NCBI RefSeq assembly: GCF_040939455.1 | Contig: NC_134122.1 | Location: 34,266,001-34,330,000, forward strand | Direction of reading: 5' to 3' | From: Microcebus murinus | Taxonomy: Eukaryota > Chordata > Mammalia > Primates > Cheirogaleidae | DNA length: 64,000 nucleotides | In this document: piece by piece, positions 24,373 through 36,965 of the stretch | Layout: the number at the start of each line of letters is the position of its first letter | Position numbering within the stretch: the first letter of the stretch is position 1 | Notes under the pieces: model-generated | What the model was told of the DNA's origin: nothing | Databases searched by the model: none | Seen by the model: only the letters and a program-made list of their open reading frames with translations | Position numbers and translations under genes: made by a program

Positions 24373-26124
24373 CTCTCTTGAGCATCCTCACTGAACCTTT
24401 TATTTATTCCTTCGAGGGTGAGTAAGAGAACAAATTTTGACATGAAAGTCCCCTGATGCTGATCCTCACCTACTTGCAGTTACTATGACTGTGCTGTTAA
24501 TCACTTGTTACCCACCTCGTGAAACCACCTTCCATGGATCAGTGTGTATTAGCAGGAAGGGGTTATTGGCCCTGATCCAGTACTGATTGTGGTTTGAGGT
24601 GGAGTATATTATGGATGAATAATAGCTGGAATGGTTCATGATATGTGCTTAATACCCTCAGAATGTTTACATAATAACATTTAGAGTGCTTCCGAGCACA
24701 AAAGACTACAGAGCAAAATATTATGTTCCAAATAAAGATCACAAGAAGAAGAAATACTGCTCTTCTAGCTTGGCAGCCTTTTTCTATAATCAAATTTCCC
24801 TTTGCATTTTCTTCCCATACCTCAGGTTTTCAGCCAAATATACAGCAATAAGTGTTGACTGGTGTTTAATCAACTTAAAGCCTTGGGTAGGTAATGGCTT
24901 GTAGATTTTATTTTGCCAAGGTAGATGTTTAAATGGAACAAGAAACACTGTACATTAAGGAGTAAAGGGGGGGGTATTCTTGTTTTCTTTCAAATATGAT
25001 AATTAGTATAAAACTATCTTTTTCCTGCCAGTTGGCTGATTTCGTCTCCTAGCAGCTGTTTTAAATTCCTTAATTGTCTGTTGCTTACTCAGCTATCATT
25101 TCACAAATTTCCTCACCGCTGCATTTTTGCTGAACCAAATTCTGACAGTAGAGGTGTTCACCTCACAGGCTGGGCTGAGCTGAGTTCTAGTTATCCTCTT
25201 TAAGTAACAGAATTAGCTATCATTAGACAGTGTATTATGGTGAGGTGATGTTTGCCTGAGTCTCATTGGAGTTGATTACTGTAGAAATGGACATCTGGTG
25301 AAGCCTCAGGTTGCCAATTGTATTACTCTTTGTTTTACTGATGTTTGAGTTTTGTTTAACCCAACATAGCCTTTTTTTAAAAAAAGCTTGTAAAACGGAA
25401 TAGGAGTTTCCTAGAAAATTTGCAGTGTAAACTATGGTGTGTGATCTCATTGCTTGTAATTTTGTTCACAATGAAGAAAGTAGGCATTTCAGTCATAGTG
25501 TTTTCTTTCCAGCATCATTATCCATTTCACACTTTGTTCAATCTATCATATTTTCTGTTAAAATATATTAAAATTTCAACAGAAATTTTAACAAATTTTT
25601 TCTGTAAAATACTGTAGTTAATAAATGCCCCTAAGATATGATCTGCTCTTTTCAGAAGCATCAACACAGTGTGTTCTTTAAGCGTTGGATTTATGTACAA
25701 TATATTATTGAAATCTTAATGAATTGGATTTCAGATAGTGTGTCTTTGGTAATACAATGACATGTCACATTATATATGATTCTTACATAATATGGTTCAC
25801 TCTTTTCCTAATAATGTGAAAGCTGGTAATACAAGTACAATTTTTTGTTTATGGATCAAATTAATACCTTTCATATTTTATTTCATTGTCATGCATTGCA
25901 GGAATATGTGCTGTATTGTTTAGAGTGACTTGCTTTGTCATTTCTTGATTCATAATACAGTCATAAGTGAATAACAGATTTATACAAATTTTTAAACAGC
26001 AGTATGCTCTTGTCCCCATCTGAATAGATGAAACAGATAATTTGTAAACATTTTAGGCTCTAATTTAATTTTACATAGACATTTTTTTCATATAAGAGAA
26101 AAGAAGTGTTCACTGGGTTTACAT
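24373..26124. other. Unassigned non-coding sequence
   Basis: 1.75 kb without a recognised repeat. A G-run lies at about 24967-24973. The open frames on both strands (24563-24904, 25235-25617) overlap and lack features. Confidence 0.45.
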
Positions 26125-26290
26125 GCTTAGACTTCGAAACCCAACTCCACGCTTTAATTAACTGTGTTGGTTTTAGGCAATTCATTTAACTTTACTGAGT
26201 CTCAGTAACTCTTTATAAAAATGGAACCAATAATACCTTCCTCAGAGTGATCTTGATAATATTAAATGAAATCATGATGAAAGTTCCTTA
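26125..26290 (+). mobile_element. MIR fragment
   Basis: Sense MIR: TTTTAGGCAATTCATTTAAC, TTTACTGAGTCTCAGTAACT and ATATTAAATGAAATCATGAT. Confidence 0.65.
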
Positions 26291-27477
26291 TCACAGAGTT
26301 TAAAATGCTCTGTACCTTCCTTTCCTTCCTGTGGGAAGACAATCTCTTTTATTTATTGATTGTATTTTTGCCATGAAAGAAGGAAAAAATAAATCCCCAT
26401 TTCCTACAAAACTTTTCAGGAAATGCATGAATTTAGTGTGAGCCTTCTAATTCTGACAAATAGAATTTTGATTTTGAGTTTGTTGCTATAAATTTGCCAA
26501 ATGAAATGAAAGTTTTATGCTACTCCTTTCAAGTCACTTCTAATATATCTTGGGAAAACTAAGTCTGTCTTTAATAGTAAGTAGTTAGCTAATTGGAAGG
26601 TGCTACTAACTTAATATAGAGGTAGAAAGTGAGAAGCTGAGATAAGGCCAGGGCAGTAAATAAGAGAGTAGGATAAAAGCTGCCTCGCCATCATGCTTGC
26701 AGAAATGAACCTAAAACTGAGGCTGCAGTGCTGATTACCTTTAGCGTGTGTAAACTCTCACTCAGACTTGTCAGTGCAATACAGGGGAAAATCCTTATTG
26801 GTCAGAATAGGTCACACTGCGATGAACTGAAAGCTAAAGGCATAAAGGAACTCTGAAAACAGCACTGAGACTGTTGATGTTTCAAATAGAATTTGGACAG
26901 ATTTCGGAATGCTAATTTAGGGAGCAAAATGAAATAAAGGGGGAATCAGGGTGATATAAGGAGGCTTCTTGGATTCATCGTTATCATCTTACTTCTGTGT
27001 AAGTTCTGGCCCAGAGGCAAAAAGCAAGCCAGGCTTCAACTCTAGAAAAATAATCATTAGATAGATATCAGTGACAATCAGAGAAATCCAGTATGTGCAG
27101 AGTGAAGAAAGAAGAAAGTCAAATGGTAAGAACGTAAACAATCTAGTGGGATTCTTTTAGTTCATAGTTGTAATCATAGATGGCATTCCACTACTTTTGT
27201 CTTCCTTCTGGACCAAGCCTGATTACATCTGGAGCTATTGCTGTGCAGCCACATCCATGGTCCTTAAACTAGGATGGCCGCCTACCTTGACAGGGTCAAA
27301 GACCTATGGAACCCTGAGCCTCTCTTGGTTGCTTGACATTATCTAAAAATATGTGCTCACACCTTATGATACTTAACGAGGGAAAAGAAACTGCTTTTGA
27401 GGGCACTAATGAGAAATTACTATGTCAATGAAGTAAAAATGCAGACCGATTTGTATCTTAAACACAGATACTACAAG
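26291..27477. other. Unassigned non-coding sequence
   Basis: 1.2 kb with no repeat or exon recognised. Confidence 0.4.
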
Positions 27478-27690
27478 AAGCTAACACTGAGTGAGCTCTT
27501 GCTCTATGCCAAGTGCAGTGCTAAATACTTTACATACCGTATTTATTACATTAAACATATTGCCTTCTATATAGTAGCCTCATTTATAGGTATGATTCTT
27601 GAGGCTTGGAGAGTTAAAGTAACTTGCTTGATGTCACATAGCTCATAAGCAGCAGAAGTGGAGATTGAAGAACACTCCATCTGATTTCAG
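27478..27690 (-). mobile_element. MIR
   Basis: Antisense MIR: GTGAGCTCTTGCTCTATGCC, AAGTGCAGTGCTAAATACTT and TAACTTGCTTGATGTCACAT. The open frame at 27397-27648 is a MIR shadow. Confidence 0.75.
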
Positions 27691-30600
27691 AGGCTAAATG
27701 AAGATCCTTTTAGAAGGATTGATTTTTGCAGTAACAAGAAAAAAATTGCTCAGCACTGGGAAGAAGATTGAAAAGAAATGTTAATCCCTGTAGAGGGCAC
27801 TATTCAGATTAAACTCCCCCAACATAATTTTCTAACATGATAAATCAGGCCTGTGCCAGCCACTGACTGTTTCAGATAGGTTTGCCTCTAGGGAGGAAAG
27901 TGCAGTGATTCGTAAAACCTGCTGTCAGGGTTATTTAAATCTTAGACCCAACCTAGAATTTACTTTAATAATCTTTTATTATTTTCTAGTATATTCTTAT
28001 TTCTCCCGCCTCTGTGAAGAATATGGTTCAGCATAATGAACAGTAAGTTCTAGGTTTCCTCATATCTGCATTTAATATCCAAAGTGCTGTCTACTGTTTT
28101 TTATCCCCAATTTACCAAAGTCTGTGATTTTGCTGTGACATGATGACAAAGGGAGACCATCTGTTGAACCTGGAAAGTGTTGCGTGTAAGCTTATAACTT
28201 GGATGGATGTAAGCATAATAGTTTGACCAGAAGACTCTAATTGTTTTTCTTTTCTACAATCTATTTTCTCCATTGTCTTTCTCTGCTGTCTTTCTTCTCT
28301 ACAATCTGCTTTAGATACCTTCTGAACTAACTGTGACCCACATGCTTGTCCTGGAATATTGGTCACAAGTAGGACGGACACATAAATTCCGGGCAAGGGC
28401 CACAATGAGGGAGCAAAATGTGCTTCCTTGAGGGACTGTGATAATGCTTTTTAGAGTTTAATACATCCTCTCTCCCCCAGTCAGTCAGGGATTTTAACTT
28501 TGAAGATAACAGTAACTGTCTTCAGTGGGAGAATCCAGATTTATTTTGACCCAAAAGATAATTTAGAATGACTTGTGGAACCCAAAGTGAAATGTCAAAT
28601 GTAATGAAATGTTACAGTTATGTCTTGCCTTAAGAAGAGAGCTGCTGAGTTCTAGTAGTGTTTGAGAGCTATTTGAATTAACTATTTTGATTCTTTCCCA
28701 TGTTATTTAAGAGACATTATCTCAGGCAGCACAGAAATTGTCCCTGGGGGATAGGGAGGCTTCAAATATCAGAAATTCCTGTAGTATTTCTTCAGCATGT
28801 CTTTGGACCTGGGTTTCTCAATACTTTTACTTTTTCTTATAATCTCTACTCGGAGATGACTCTTGAAGACGACAGGAACGCCATCTTAAAATATGTGTAA
28901 CCTTTTTAAGAAATTAGTTTGAAAAAAAGTAAGGAGACTGTTTTCTTGGAGGTCTTTCCTCCAAATGTTTATATTATTGAATGGAAAAATTTAGTAAGAC
29001 ATAGTTATCATAAGTGCTGAAGATTAAGAAAGACATTGGTCATAAATTATGTTTCTGGTGGGGAAGTAAAGTGGGGCATTTGATACAATGACACTACCCC
29101 TGGAAATCATATTCTTTTAAAACACAAATCAGAATTGAACAGACAAATCAAATATGAATACTAAATTTGCTCCTAATGATGAAAGAAAGTAGACAAATTT
29201 TTCAATTCTTGTCTTTGACTTCTAGCAACATATTCCAAAGATTTTATGAATTTCAAGAAAGCATTATTTTCTTATTGCTTCCTTCCTTTCTCTTTCAATC
29301 CTAATATACTCTCTGGGCAATCAATTTCAGAGGTTTTTCAAGGGAAGGAAAACTTGGCCTGTCTACCTGTTAACTACTACAAAGTGTATAGATTCCTGAT
29401 GTTCTGTGTTACTACTGAACAGTAATAATGGAATGCCTATTATTGTCATTATCTGGAGAAGAAAAGCTCCTAAATTGGATTAAATGAGATTGCTGTGCCT
29501 GTAAGAAAGGTGAGTATTAGGAAGTAATGAAGGTATGGCAGCTGGACTTAATACTCTGTGTCTTTCACCAGAGTAGCTTTACCCCCTTATTTCCAATAGA
29601 AGAAAGATGTTGAGAGAAGAGGTCTGATCTGTTTGGGGAAAAAGTATCACAGCCTATTAGAAGCAATGAAATTGAGGCAGCTTCGGGACTCCATTAAGTG
29701 TGCGGTGTTTAGGCAGACTGTGTCCCTAGGTAAAGTGTGCTGTTGAGGAGGATAGTACACAATGAAATAATTGGATTTGGGAAATCAACTGGCCTTCAGT
29801 GGCCTCATATCTCCTTGTGGAGAATGGGAGAGGGAGATACATCTCCCCCTCCTTTATTTTAGCATAAAAGATAGACTGAATAAGTAAAAGGAAATTTCTT
29901 GCTGAGTGGTAGACTCTCAATATATTTTGAATAATAAAAACAATGGATATAATTAAATTTTTTCTGTCCTAGGAAGTATTCAGAGCATGTCACTGTGGAG
30001 CCATCTCATGCTATGTTCTTCTCTAGGCATCTGGATATTTGGTTGTAGCAGTTGAATGAAATAATTCAGATTTCATCAGTAACAGCAGAATCTGTAGGGA
30101 CATATATTAATGCATTGATGTGTCTGGAATTAGGTTCTTAAATAAAACATTATTCCCATGTATTTATTTTCATTTTAAAGGAATAAATTGAAATTGGCAA
30201 ACTGTGAACTAGATTGACTTTTCCCATTGAGATTTGCTTGTAGGGAACTTTTGTGAGCAATTGGTTGAGAGTAGGCTCAACAGTTAAGATGCCTGTATAT
30301 CTTTTGCAGTCAGAAAAGGTACAGTGATAACAAGTTCAAGGCTCAGATAATCATTGTTGTGCTCTCTCAAGAAAAAGGTTTAAGAAATTGCCTTCTTTAC
30401 ACTCAGCATATTTAATCATAGTTTGACTAAATATGAAGAAAAAAGAGAAATAATACTAGACCAGATAATTGCTGAAATTCTTTCACTCTAGATACACATA
30501 CATTCTACTTCTAAAGTTACTGTATAAATGCTAGTTTTTTGAGTCTTACAATGGTCTTTGTAATTATATGAATATACATATGCCTGTATACATATATACA

Positions 30601-31066
30601 ACATTTTAAAATAACACCAATTATTTTCCCTCTTTTAAGTTTTTATTTTCCTAATAGTTTATACTAATTGATACAAGATAGTGGCACCCAGAACCCATTA
30701 TCTAAGAGGAATATATTGCAATTTGAACAAATGTAAATATTTCTCCTCATTCATATTTTCAAAATTATAAATGTTATATATCTTCGAGGCAAAACTGTGT
30801 TCATTATTTTAAGCCAGAGTCCTCACTGCCATATTCCCACATTGTTAATATCAGGTTGTTTGCCTAGCTGGATGTTCATAGTAGAAGGACAGGGATATGG
30901 AGACATGGTCTATTTCTTCCAGGAATTAACTCATTTTCTTTAAACTTCATGAGACAAATAAATTAAGTAATAAGTCAGCCTTTAACATAATAATAATCCA
31001 TTTTGCATTATTCAACTTTGGTTGATAAATAGAGGCAGAGACACAGGAAGTGTGTATATGTGTAGG

Positions 31067-31107
<41 letters not shown>

Positions 31108-31234
31108 AATTCCTCAAAATTAATAGGGTGCTCTATAGCTCAATAAAAGGCCTTATTTAGCAGGATAGACTTATTACGAAAATCTTAAGTATAGAGGTTT
31201 AATTCCCTTAGAATTCCTGTTGGTTGATTGTTTT
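27691..31234. other. Unassigned non-coding sequence with one simple repeat
   Basis: 3.5 kb with no interspersed repeat or exon recognised. Frames such as 28112-28405 (minus) and 28700-28900 (plus) show no domain. A (TG)n(AG)n tract at about 31066-31105 is listed separately. Confidence 0.45.
31066..31105 (+). repeat. Compound microsatellite (TG)n(AG)n
   Basis: About ten TG units run directly into GAGAGAGAGA with a GGGAGAGAGA extension. A purine/pyrimidine alternation of this kind is usually length-variable. Confidence 0.85.
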
Positions 31235-31345
31235 TCCCCTACTGTAATGCATACTCTTGAAAAGTAAGAACTGTCTGTTTATCATTGTATCCCAAGAGCC
31301 TATCATACGCACCTGATAATTTATAAATGTTGAACCGATATATGT
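31235..31345 (+). mobile_element. L2 3'-end fragment
   Basis: Sense L2 tail: AAGAACTGTCTGTTTATCAT, TGTATCCCAAGAGCCTATCA and the TTATAAATGTTGAA ending. Just downstream, a 39-bp tandem duplication (TTTTCCTGATCTTAGAGATT at 31348 and 31387) is visible. Confidence 0.6.
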
Positions 31346-31754
31346 GATTTTCCTGATCTTAGAGATTAAATATGAGATATATGAAATTTTCCTGATCTTA
31401 GAGATTAACTATTATTTTCTCAGTCTAGGGGATTGAAACATCCACATATATAAACCATAATGCCTACATATTCTGCTATCTATGGGTTTAATTAATTTAG
31501 GTATTATAAACTTATAGAGAACAAGATTAATACTTTAAATTTTTAATTTTAAATTGGCCTATAGAAAATAAAGCAAGTTATTTGAGTTCAGTGGGCTGTG
31601 TTCATCACTTTGGATTCAGTTTACCACTGAATTCATAGCAGGTAACCTAATAAATATCTACATTGTTTTGTATTTGTTTTTACCTGTATTTTATCAAGCC
31701 CCAGATTTCCTTTGTAGTCCTAATCATGGTTGTGATTAATGGTCTTTGTAATGA
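31346..31754. other. Unassigned non-coding sequence
   Basis: About 400 bp, AT-rich. It starts with the two-copy 39-bp tandem duplication at 31348-31408, and nothing else is recognised. Confidence 0.4.
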
Positions 31755-31895
31755 TGTAGTACCTATTGCCACTGCTAGTCTATAAGCTCCCTGAGATCAG
31801 GGACAGTGTCCAAATGGTATGTTCTAGAATTCCCAGATATAGCCCAAGCTTGGCATGTAGTCAGGACTCAACAAATATTTGTTAAACATTGAAGA
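31755..31895 (+). mobile_element. L2 3'-end fragment
   Basis: Sense L2 tail, clearer than most here: TATAAGCTCCCTGAGATCAG, GGACAGTGTCC, TAGTCAGGACTCAACAAATA and TTTGTTAAA. Confidence 0.75.
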
Positions 31896-32344
31896 AAAGA
31901 ATCAGAAAACCCAGCTTCTCAAGTGTTTAGACTAGACACATACAATGACTTAGACTAGACATAACAACTATCTAGTGGTAAAACCAGTAATTTTTGAAGC
32001 ACACCCTCAACATTGATATTCAGTGAAGTTGTTGAGCATCTTTTGAGTGCCAAATGGGAGAGAAATAGATGTATAAATCAGGGACTCTTCCTGACAGGGA
32101 CTCATGATTTGGTAAATCATGAGGCACCTTCAAAATGAGTGTAGTACGTTCTTGAACCAGTATCACTTTAATTCCTGTTTCTCTGGCTCATAACATTGTG
32201 AGCTGGTAGATCATGGAAATAGCCATCTTTAAAGTTTTGTATAGGATAGAAGGTAAATAAGAGGTCTGATACGGAAACATTAGACAAGATAAAAGCATAT
32301 CTAAAGCTGAGTAAACTCAACATAAATAACATCAACAACAATTA
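31896..32344. other. Unassigned non-coding sequence, possible L2 trace
   Basis: About 450 bp. A weak L2-like antisense phrase occurs at about 32030-32110 (TGAGCATCTTTTGAGTGCCA). The remainder is unassigned. Confidence 0.35.
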
Positions 32345-32440
32345 CAACCACTGCTACTCACATTCAGCAGTTATTATGTGATAAGCACTATAATTACTTT
32401 TCATATATTATCTCATTTAATCCTCTAATAATTCCATGAG

Positions 32441-32722
32441 GCTTTTTCTTTTTTTAAAGAGATGGAGTCTTGCTCTGTTGCCTAGGCTGGAGCCCAGTGG
32501 CATAATCGTAGCTCACTGCAGCCTCTAACTCCTGGCTCAAGCAGTCCTCCTGCCTCAGCCTCCTGAGCAGCTGTGACTAAAGGCTCATTCCACCATGCCC
32601 AGCTAAGTTTTAAAAAAATTTTGTTTAGAGATGAAGTCTCACTATGTTGCCCAGGCTGGTCTATAACTCCTGGCTCAAGAGATCCTCCTGCCTCAGCTTC
32701 TCTAGTCACTGGGATTCCATCA
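32441..32722 (-). mobile_element. Alu inserted in MIR
   Basis: Reverse-oriented dimeric Alu: TCTTGCTCTGTTGCCTAGGC, TAGCTCACTGCAGCCTCTAA, TGTTGCCCAGGCTGGTCTAT and TCCTCCTGCCTCAGCTTCTC. The minus-strand frame at 32482-32727 is an Alu shadow. Diverged. Confidence 0.9.
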
Positions 32723-32780
32723 GACAATTATTAACTCCATTTGACAACTTAAGAAAGTGAAGGTCAGATAGATTAAGTGT

Positions 32781-33079
32781 AGTCATGCACCATATAATAA
32801 TGTTTTGGTCAAAAAGGGCTCCATATACAGTAGTGGTCCCATAAGATTATAATACCATATTTTTACTGTACCTTTTCTAAGTTTAGATAGGTTTATCTAC
32901 ACAAATACCACTGTATTACAATTGCCTACAGTATTCAATACAATAACTTGCTATATAGGTTTATAGCCTAAGAGGCTATACCGTCTAGTTTTAAGTGCAC
33001 TCTGTGAAGTTACACAATGATGAAATTACTTAATGACGTATTTCTCAGAATACATTCCTGTGCAAAGCATGGCCGTAAT
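32781..33079 (-). mobile_element. Tigger-type MITE (Tigger4/Zombi-like) inserted in MIR
   Basis: The termini are imperfect inverted repeats (AGTCATGCACC at the left; GCCATGCTTTGC reading in from the right). Internal landmarks are CCCATAAGATTATAATACCA, CAATTGCCTACAGTATTCAA and TTTCTCAGAATACATTCC. The same landmarks recur at 53629-54777. The family name is from memory and uncertain. Pogo-type elements duplicate TA at insertion. Confidence 0.65.
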
Positions 33080-33120
33080 TGACCTAAGGTCCACACAGCT
33101 AACAAGCGGTGAAGTTTTAA

Positions 33121-33319
33121 ATTAAAGCCTTTGATCAGTGATCTTGATCATTACGGAGAGGTGTAAATACAGTAGCATAAGTTTTAAGAGGAGGGGAAAT
33201 TTGATTCCTTTTAGCTGTATCAGGAAAGACTTCTTAGAGCAGGTAGCATTTAAGCTGGACCTTAAAGAATAAGTCATCTCTTGGACTGGATGTTTGATAG
33301 AGTCAGAATAATGGAGTAT
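33121..33319. other. Unassigned non-coding sequence
   Basis: No repeat recognised. Confidence 0.35.
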
Positions 33320-33445
33320 TAGATTCAGAATAAAAGGCCATCTGTTCCAAGCCCTTAATTTGCAAAGAAGAAAGCTGGGATCTGTGAGGTTAAATGACTT
33401 GCTATAGGACATATGGCTAATTAATTGACATTAGAGCTGTTATCT
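33320..33445 (-). mobile_element. MIR-like fragment
   Basis: Antisense MIR wording: TTTGCAAAGAAGAAAGCTGG, TGTGAGGTTAAATGACTTGC and GACATATGGCTAATTAATTG. Confidence 0.55.
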
Positions 33446-34699
33446 TCACTCCTCCTATCCAGTATTATTTTCCCTGTGTTATGCACAGTAGCCCATGTTA
33501 AGTTTGGTTTTTCATTGACCACTTTCTAATATAATACGAGTTCCTAAAATATTTTGCAGCTTGAAGATGCAAGCTTTCTTGTGTATGTGTGTATGATGGT
33601 AAAGTGAAGCCAGGAAAGGGTCAGGGCAGGCTTGGGAAGAGAGATATTAGAGATATGTGGAGATTTAGACCTGTATACTTTGCTGTCTTCTTTTTCTAAT
33701 ATTTTATTTTATTGTTGCCTCTGTTTCCTTCCATAGATGTAGACAATTGAATGTCGATAGAGACGATGCAAATGAAATTTTAAAAAGAATAAAAATGGTT
33801 TAAAATTTCATAAAGTCTATGGCAGCTTCCCACTCTGATTCATCTGTCTCCTAAGTAAGGAACCTAGGATATTTCTAACTGCCACGAATGCTTATTAGCC
33901 ACTGTCCTTCCTGCCACCCACCTGTAAGGATGTCATGAAGATAAAATGAGATAATATATGTGAATAAATATTTATGATACAAGTGCCAGGTATTGGCAGT
34001 CTTTTCTTTTCCCCAGGACTAAACTGTTCCTTGCCTCAAAATGTAGTACCATTATGTAGTGTTGATGTTTCATTAGCCAAGTGGTTGTGTCAGATTTATG
34101 CACCGCTAAATAATCAATTTGGGACTTGGGTAAATACTCATTGGGAAAACATTTATCTTATTCAGAGTGCTCTCTGTTCATCCTCTTTTCCTCCTCAGGT
34201 GGTAAGCTAGATCTGGGAATTAAAGTGAATTAAAGTTCTTTTTTTTTTTACCCAGTGATTTAAAATATAAAACTAGACCTTTTCAGTAAAATCTGAATCA
34301 GCAGATATCTACATCACTTTGGTGCAGGCTTTTTATAGACCAGCTAGAAGATTACAGTAATTAACATATGCATTTACTCATTAAAATGTCATTAGTGAAG
34401 TTTTCATCCTTTTAAGATCCTGTGAATAAGGTTTACTGTATTGCATTCCTGTTGCAGTCTATCATTAATAGTTAGTAACCAGGAGTCCAGTATCTTATTT
34501 TGGGTAGGTAGAAGCAAGGATTGTTTTGGACTGTCTAAAGGGCAATGAACCAAGAGTAGACCTCTCTATAAATCTCTCTGTTTACACTGGCAGGACTCCT
34601 AGTTTATGTGCCACCAGTAATATCTGCTAGCCCCTTCTCACACTGTCTGTGGGGAATCCTTTAGGTCTACGATCTCTGGCCTTCCCCGCAACCCCCCAT
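33446..34699. other. Unassigned non-coding sequence
   Basis: 1.25 kb. A weak MIR-like phrase at about 33925-33990 (GTCATGAAGATAAAATGAGA) and a poly-T at about 34238-34249; otherwise nothing recognised. Confidence 0.4.
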
Positions 34700-34983
34700 C
34701 CATCTGTCCATGGCCTGTTAGGAACTGGGCTACAAAGCTCTGCTGCCACCTGACTCATGTGGAAAATTGTCTTCCATGAAACTTAGGAAGGGGAGTGAGT
34801 GGGCTGTCAAACAGCAGGATGTGAGTGGGTGAGTGGAGGAGGAATGGAAACTTCATTTGTATTTACAGCTGCTCCCCATTGCTTGCATCACCACCTGAAC
34901 TCCACTACTGCCCACCCCCATTCATGGAAAAATTGTTTTCCATGAAACCAGTCCATGGTGCCAAAAAGGTTGGGGATCACTGC
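34700..34983 (+). mobile_element. MER1 (hAT-Charlie)
   Basis: GTCCATGGCCTGTTAGGAAC, TGTGGAAAATTGTCTTCCAT, CTTCATTTGTATTTACAGCT and the terminal CCAAAAAGGTTGGGGATCAC. The left terminus is degraded. Confidence 0.85.
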
Positions 34984-35144
34984 TTTAGGTTATGAACACC
35001 TATCAAATCTAGACTTGTTTGAGGGAATAAACTCTTATCTACACCGAAGTGTTTCCCTTACTTATCTTGGTTGGACTGTGAGTGATTCAAAAAGAATTAG
35101 GAGAAAAATAAGTTTATTTTCTACTATTAATCATATGAGATGCA
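34984..35144. other. Unassigned non-coding sequence
   Basis: No repeat recognised. Confidence 0.35.
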
Positions 35145-35375
35145 GTATTATGCAGGGATAAGAATATAGACTTTAGAATCAGACCATCGTGGGTTTAATT
35201 GGTTGTGTAACTTTGTGATGATACCTAGCTGTTATAAACCTCAGTTGTCTCAAGTGTAATATGGAAATACCAGTGGTACACACCTTATAGGAATGTTTAA
35301 GAATTCAGTTCGATCATGCATGTAAAATATTTAGCACTATTGCCTGGAATATATGATCTATGAATATATTACTTT
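35145..35375 (+). mobile_element. MIR
   Basis: Nearly full-length sense MIR: ATAGACTTTAGAATCAGACC, GGTTGTGTAACTTTGTGATG, AACCTCAGTTGTCTCAAGTG and ATTTAGCACTATTGCCTGGA. Confidence 0.8.
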
Positions 35376-35849
35376 TATCATAGGAAAAAAAGTGTGTGTA
35401 TTACATATGTATTCCTTCTATTTTCTTGTTATACATCTTTGACTTAAGAAATCCTAACATGAAAATCCAAAATAAATAAAGTATTTAAAGTGTAGTTATT
35501 AGTATTATTAGATGGCTTATGGCAAATTTCCTTTAAAGAGTCACCTATATGATGCATTCAAAGTAAATTACTTTACTTACTCATTTTAACATTATTTCTA
35601 CTAGGCACTAGTGATTAGTGACTAGACAGAGCAAGTCAGGACATGCACACTGACAGCCCCATGAAATCACTAGATTACTGATTAAATAACTAGAAATAAA
35701 GTGAAAAATATTCATCAGTTTTTAAGGCCTTCACAGCATTGAAGTATTGCAAGACCCCCCAACCCCCAGCAATGCAGTATTACAAAGATTTTAAGAGTAA
35801 TTGCACATCATCCTTTGTGTGTTATGGGAAAATTTGGGTTAGCTAAAAG
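35376..35849. other. Unassigned non-coding sequence
   Basis: About 470 bp, AT-rich. The CCCCCCAACCCCC tract at about 35755-35767 is the only notable feature. Confidence 0.4.
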
Positions 35850-36965
35850 TCAGTTAAAAGGCATTTATATTAAGCATCTACTCTGAGCCAGCGATTATTA
35901 TTTATGCTGAGAATATAGTGCTTAACAAGCAGAGAAACCCTGCTCTCAAGGAGCTAATATTCTGGGGTGAAAAAATAGATAGTAAGCACATAAAGAAGTA
36001 AATCATTAATTCAGATACTTGTGAGGCTATGGAAAAGATAATGTAGGCTAATGTGATAGGACAGGTGGTGAGGATATAAGTTAAGGGATGAATGATGGGG
36101 AGGCCTTTTGCAGAGTGGTTGGAGGAGGTGCAGTCGTTCAACCAGAGTTCAAGGGAAGAGAGTAGAGATAAAAGAGGAAGACTCAGGTAGAGCTTTTGAA
36201 TGCTATGGGTAGAAATTTGGTTTTAAAGTTGACTACAATGGGAAGTCCTTGGATTGTTTTAACCTGCAGAGTGATGCGAACTGATTTTTACTCTAGAAAA
36301 ACACCATGACTATTGTATGGAGAATGGACCATGCGCTCACAGGTGTGGAAGCTAGAGATCAACTTGCATGGGCCAAGAAGAGAGATGGTGGGAGTTTAAG
36401 AATAGGATTGTAGCAGTGAACTGTTAAGTGGTTGCAGTTGTGCTTATTTTGGATCTATCCTTGACAGGATTTAAGTGAATTGGATATGAGATGTATTAAT
36501 AAAGAAAAAAGAGGAATCAAGGATGACTTCCAGAATTTTAGCAAGAGTAACTGGATGGCTGATTTATAGACATAGGGAAAGATTTTATGGGATAAATTTG
36601 TAGAGTGGAAAGCAAGAAATCAATAATTTTATTATGACATCTTATGAAATAAATGCCAATTGATAGCCAAGAACAATGTCAACTGGTCAGTTAAAAAGTT
36701 TAGGAGATTGTGGAGATGTCCAGGGTGGAGATAAAAATTTTATTGTGATAAGCATGTGGGATTTAAAGCCATGGGACTGTTCGGATCCCTTAGGAGGGGA
36801 ATGTAAATAAAGAAGAGGGCCTGGTAAGGAAGAAGACCTGGCGAAGGAGACAGTGGAGGAGTCAGTGATGTAAGATAGCAAGAGTTTATGAAAACAGAAA
36901 AAAGTATTTCATAAACAAGCAGAAGTGTTTCCTGGCCAGCCATGTCAGTGCTATGGAGAAGTTGA
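35850..36965 (-). mobile_element. L2 (ancient CR1-like LINE), reverse-transcriptase region in antisense
   Basis: Antisense L2 in long collinear order: TGCTCTCAAGGAGCTAATAT, TTGGATTGTTTTAACCTGCA, GGAATCAAGGATGACTTCCA and TTTAAAGCCATGGGACTG. On the minus strand the frame at 36687-36881 retains a relic of the RT catalytic neighbourhood (LLYLHSPP, then SHGFKSHM). The YADD motif itself is decayed. L2 was active before the mammalian radiation, so this copy is inert. Confidence 0.75.

Larger units (their letters stand above)
32345..33120 (-). mobile_element. MIR split by an Alu and by a Tigger-type MITE
   Basis: Three collinear antisense MIR pieces. 32345-32440 has GTGATAAGCACTATAATTAC and ATCTCATTTAATCCTCTAAT. 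32723-32780 has ACAACTTAAGAAAGTGAAGG. 33080-33120 has GGTCCACACAGCTAACAAGC. They join in the correct order once the Alu (32441-32722) and the MITE (32781-33079) are removed. Confidence 0.75.
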
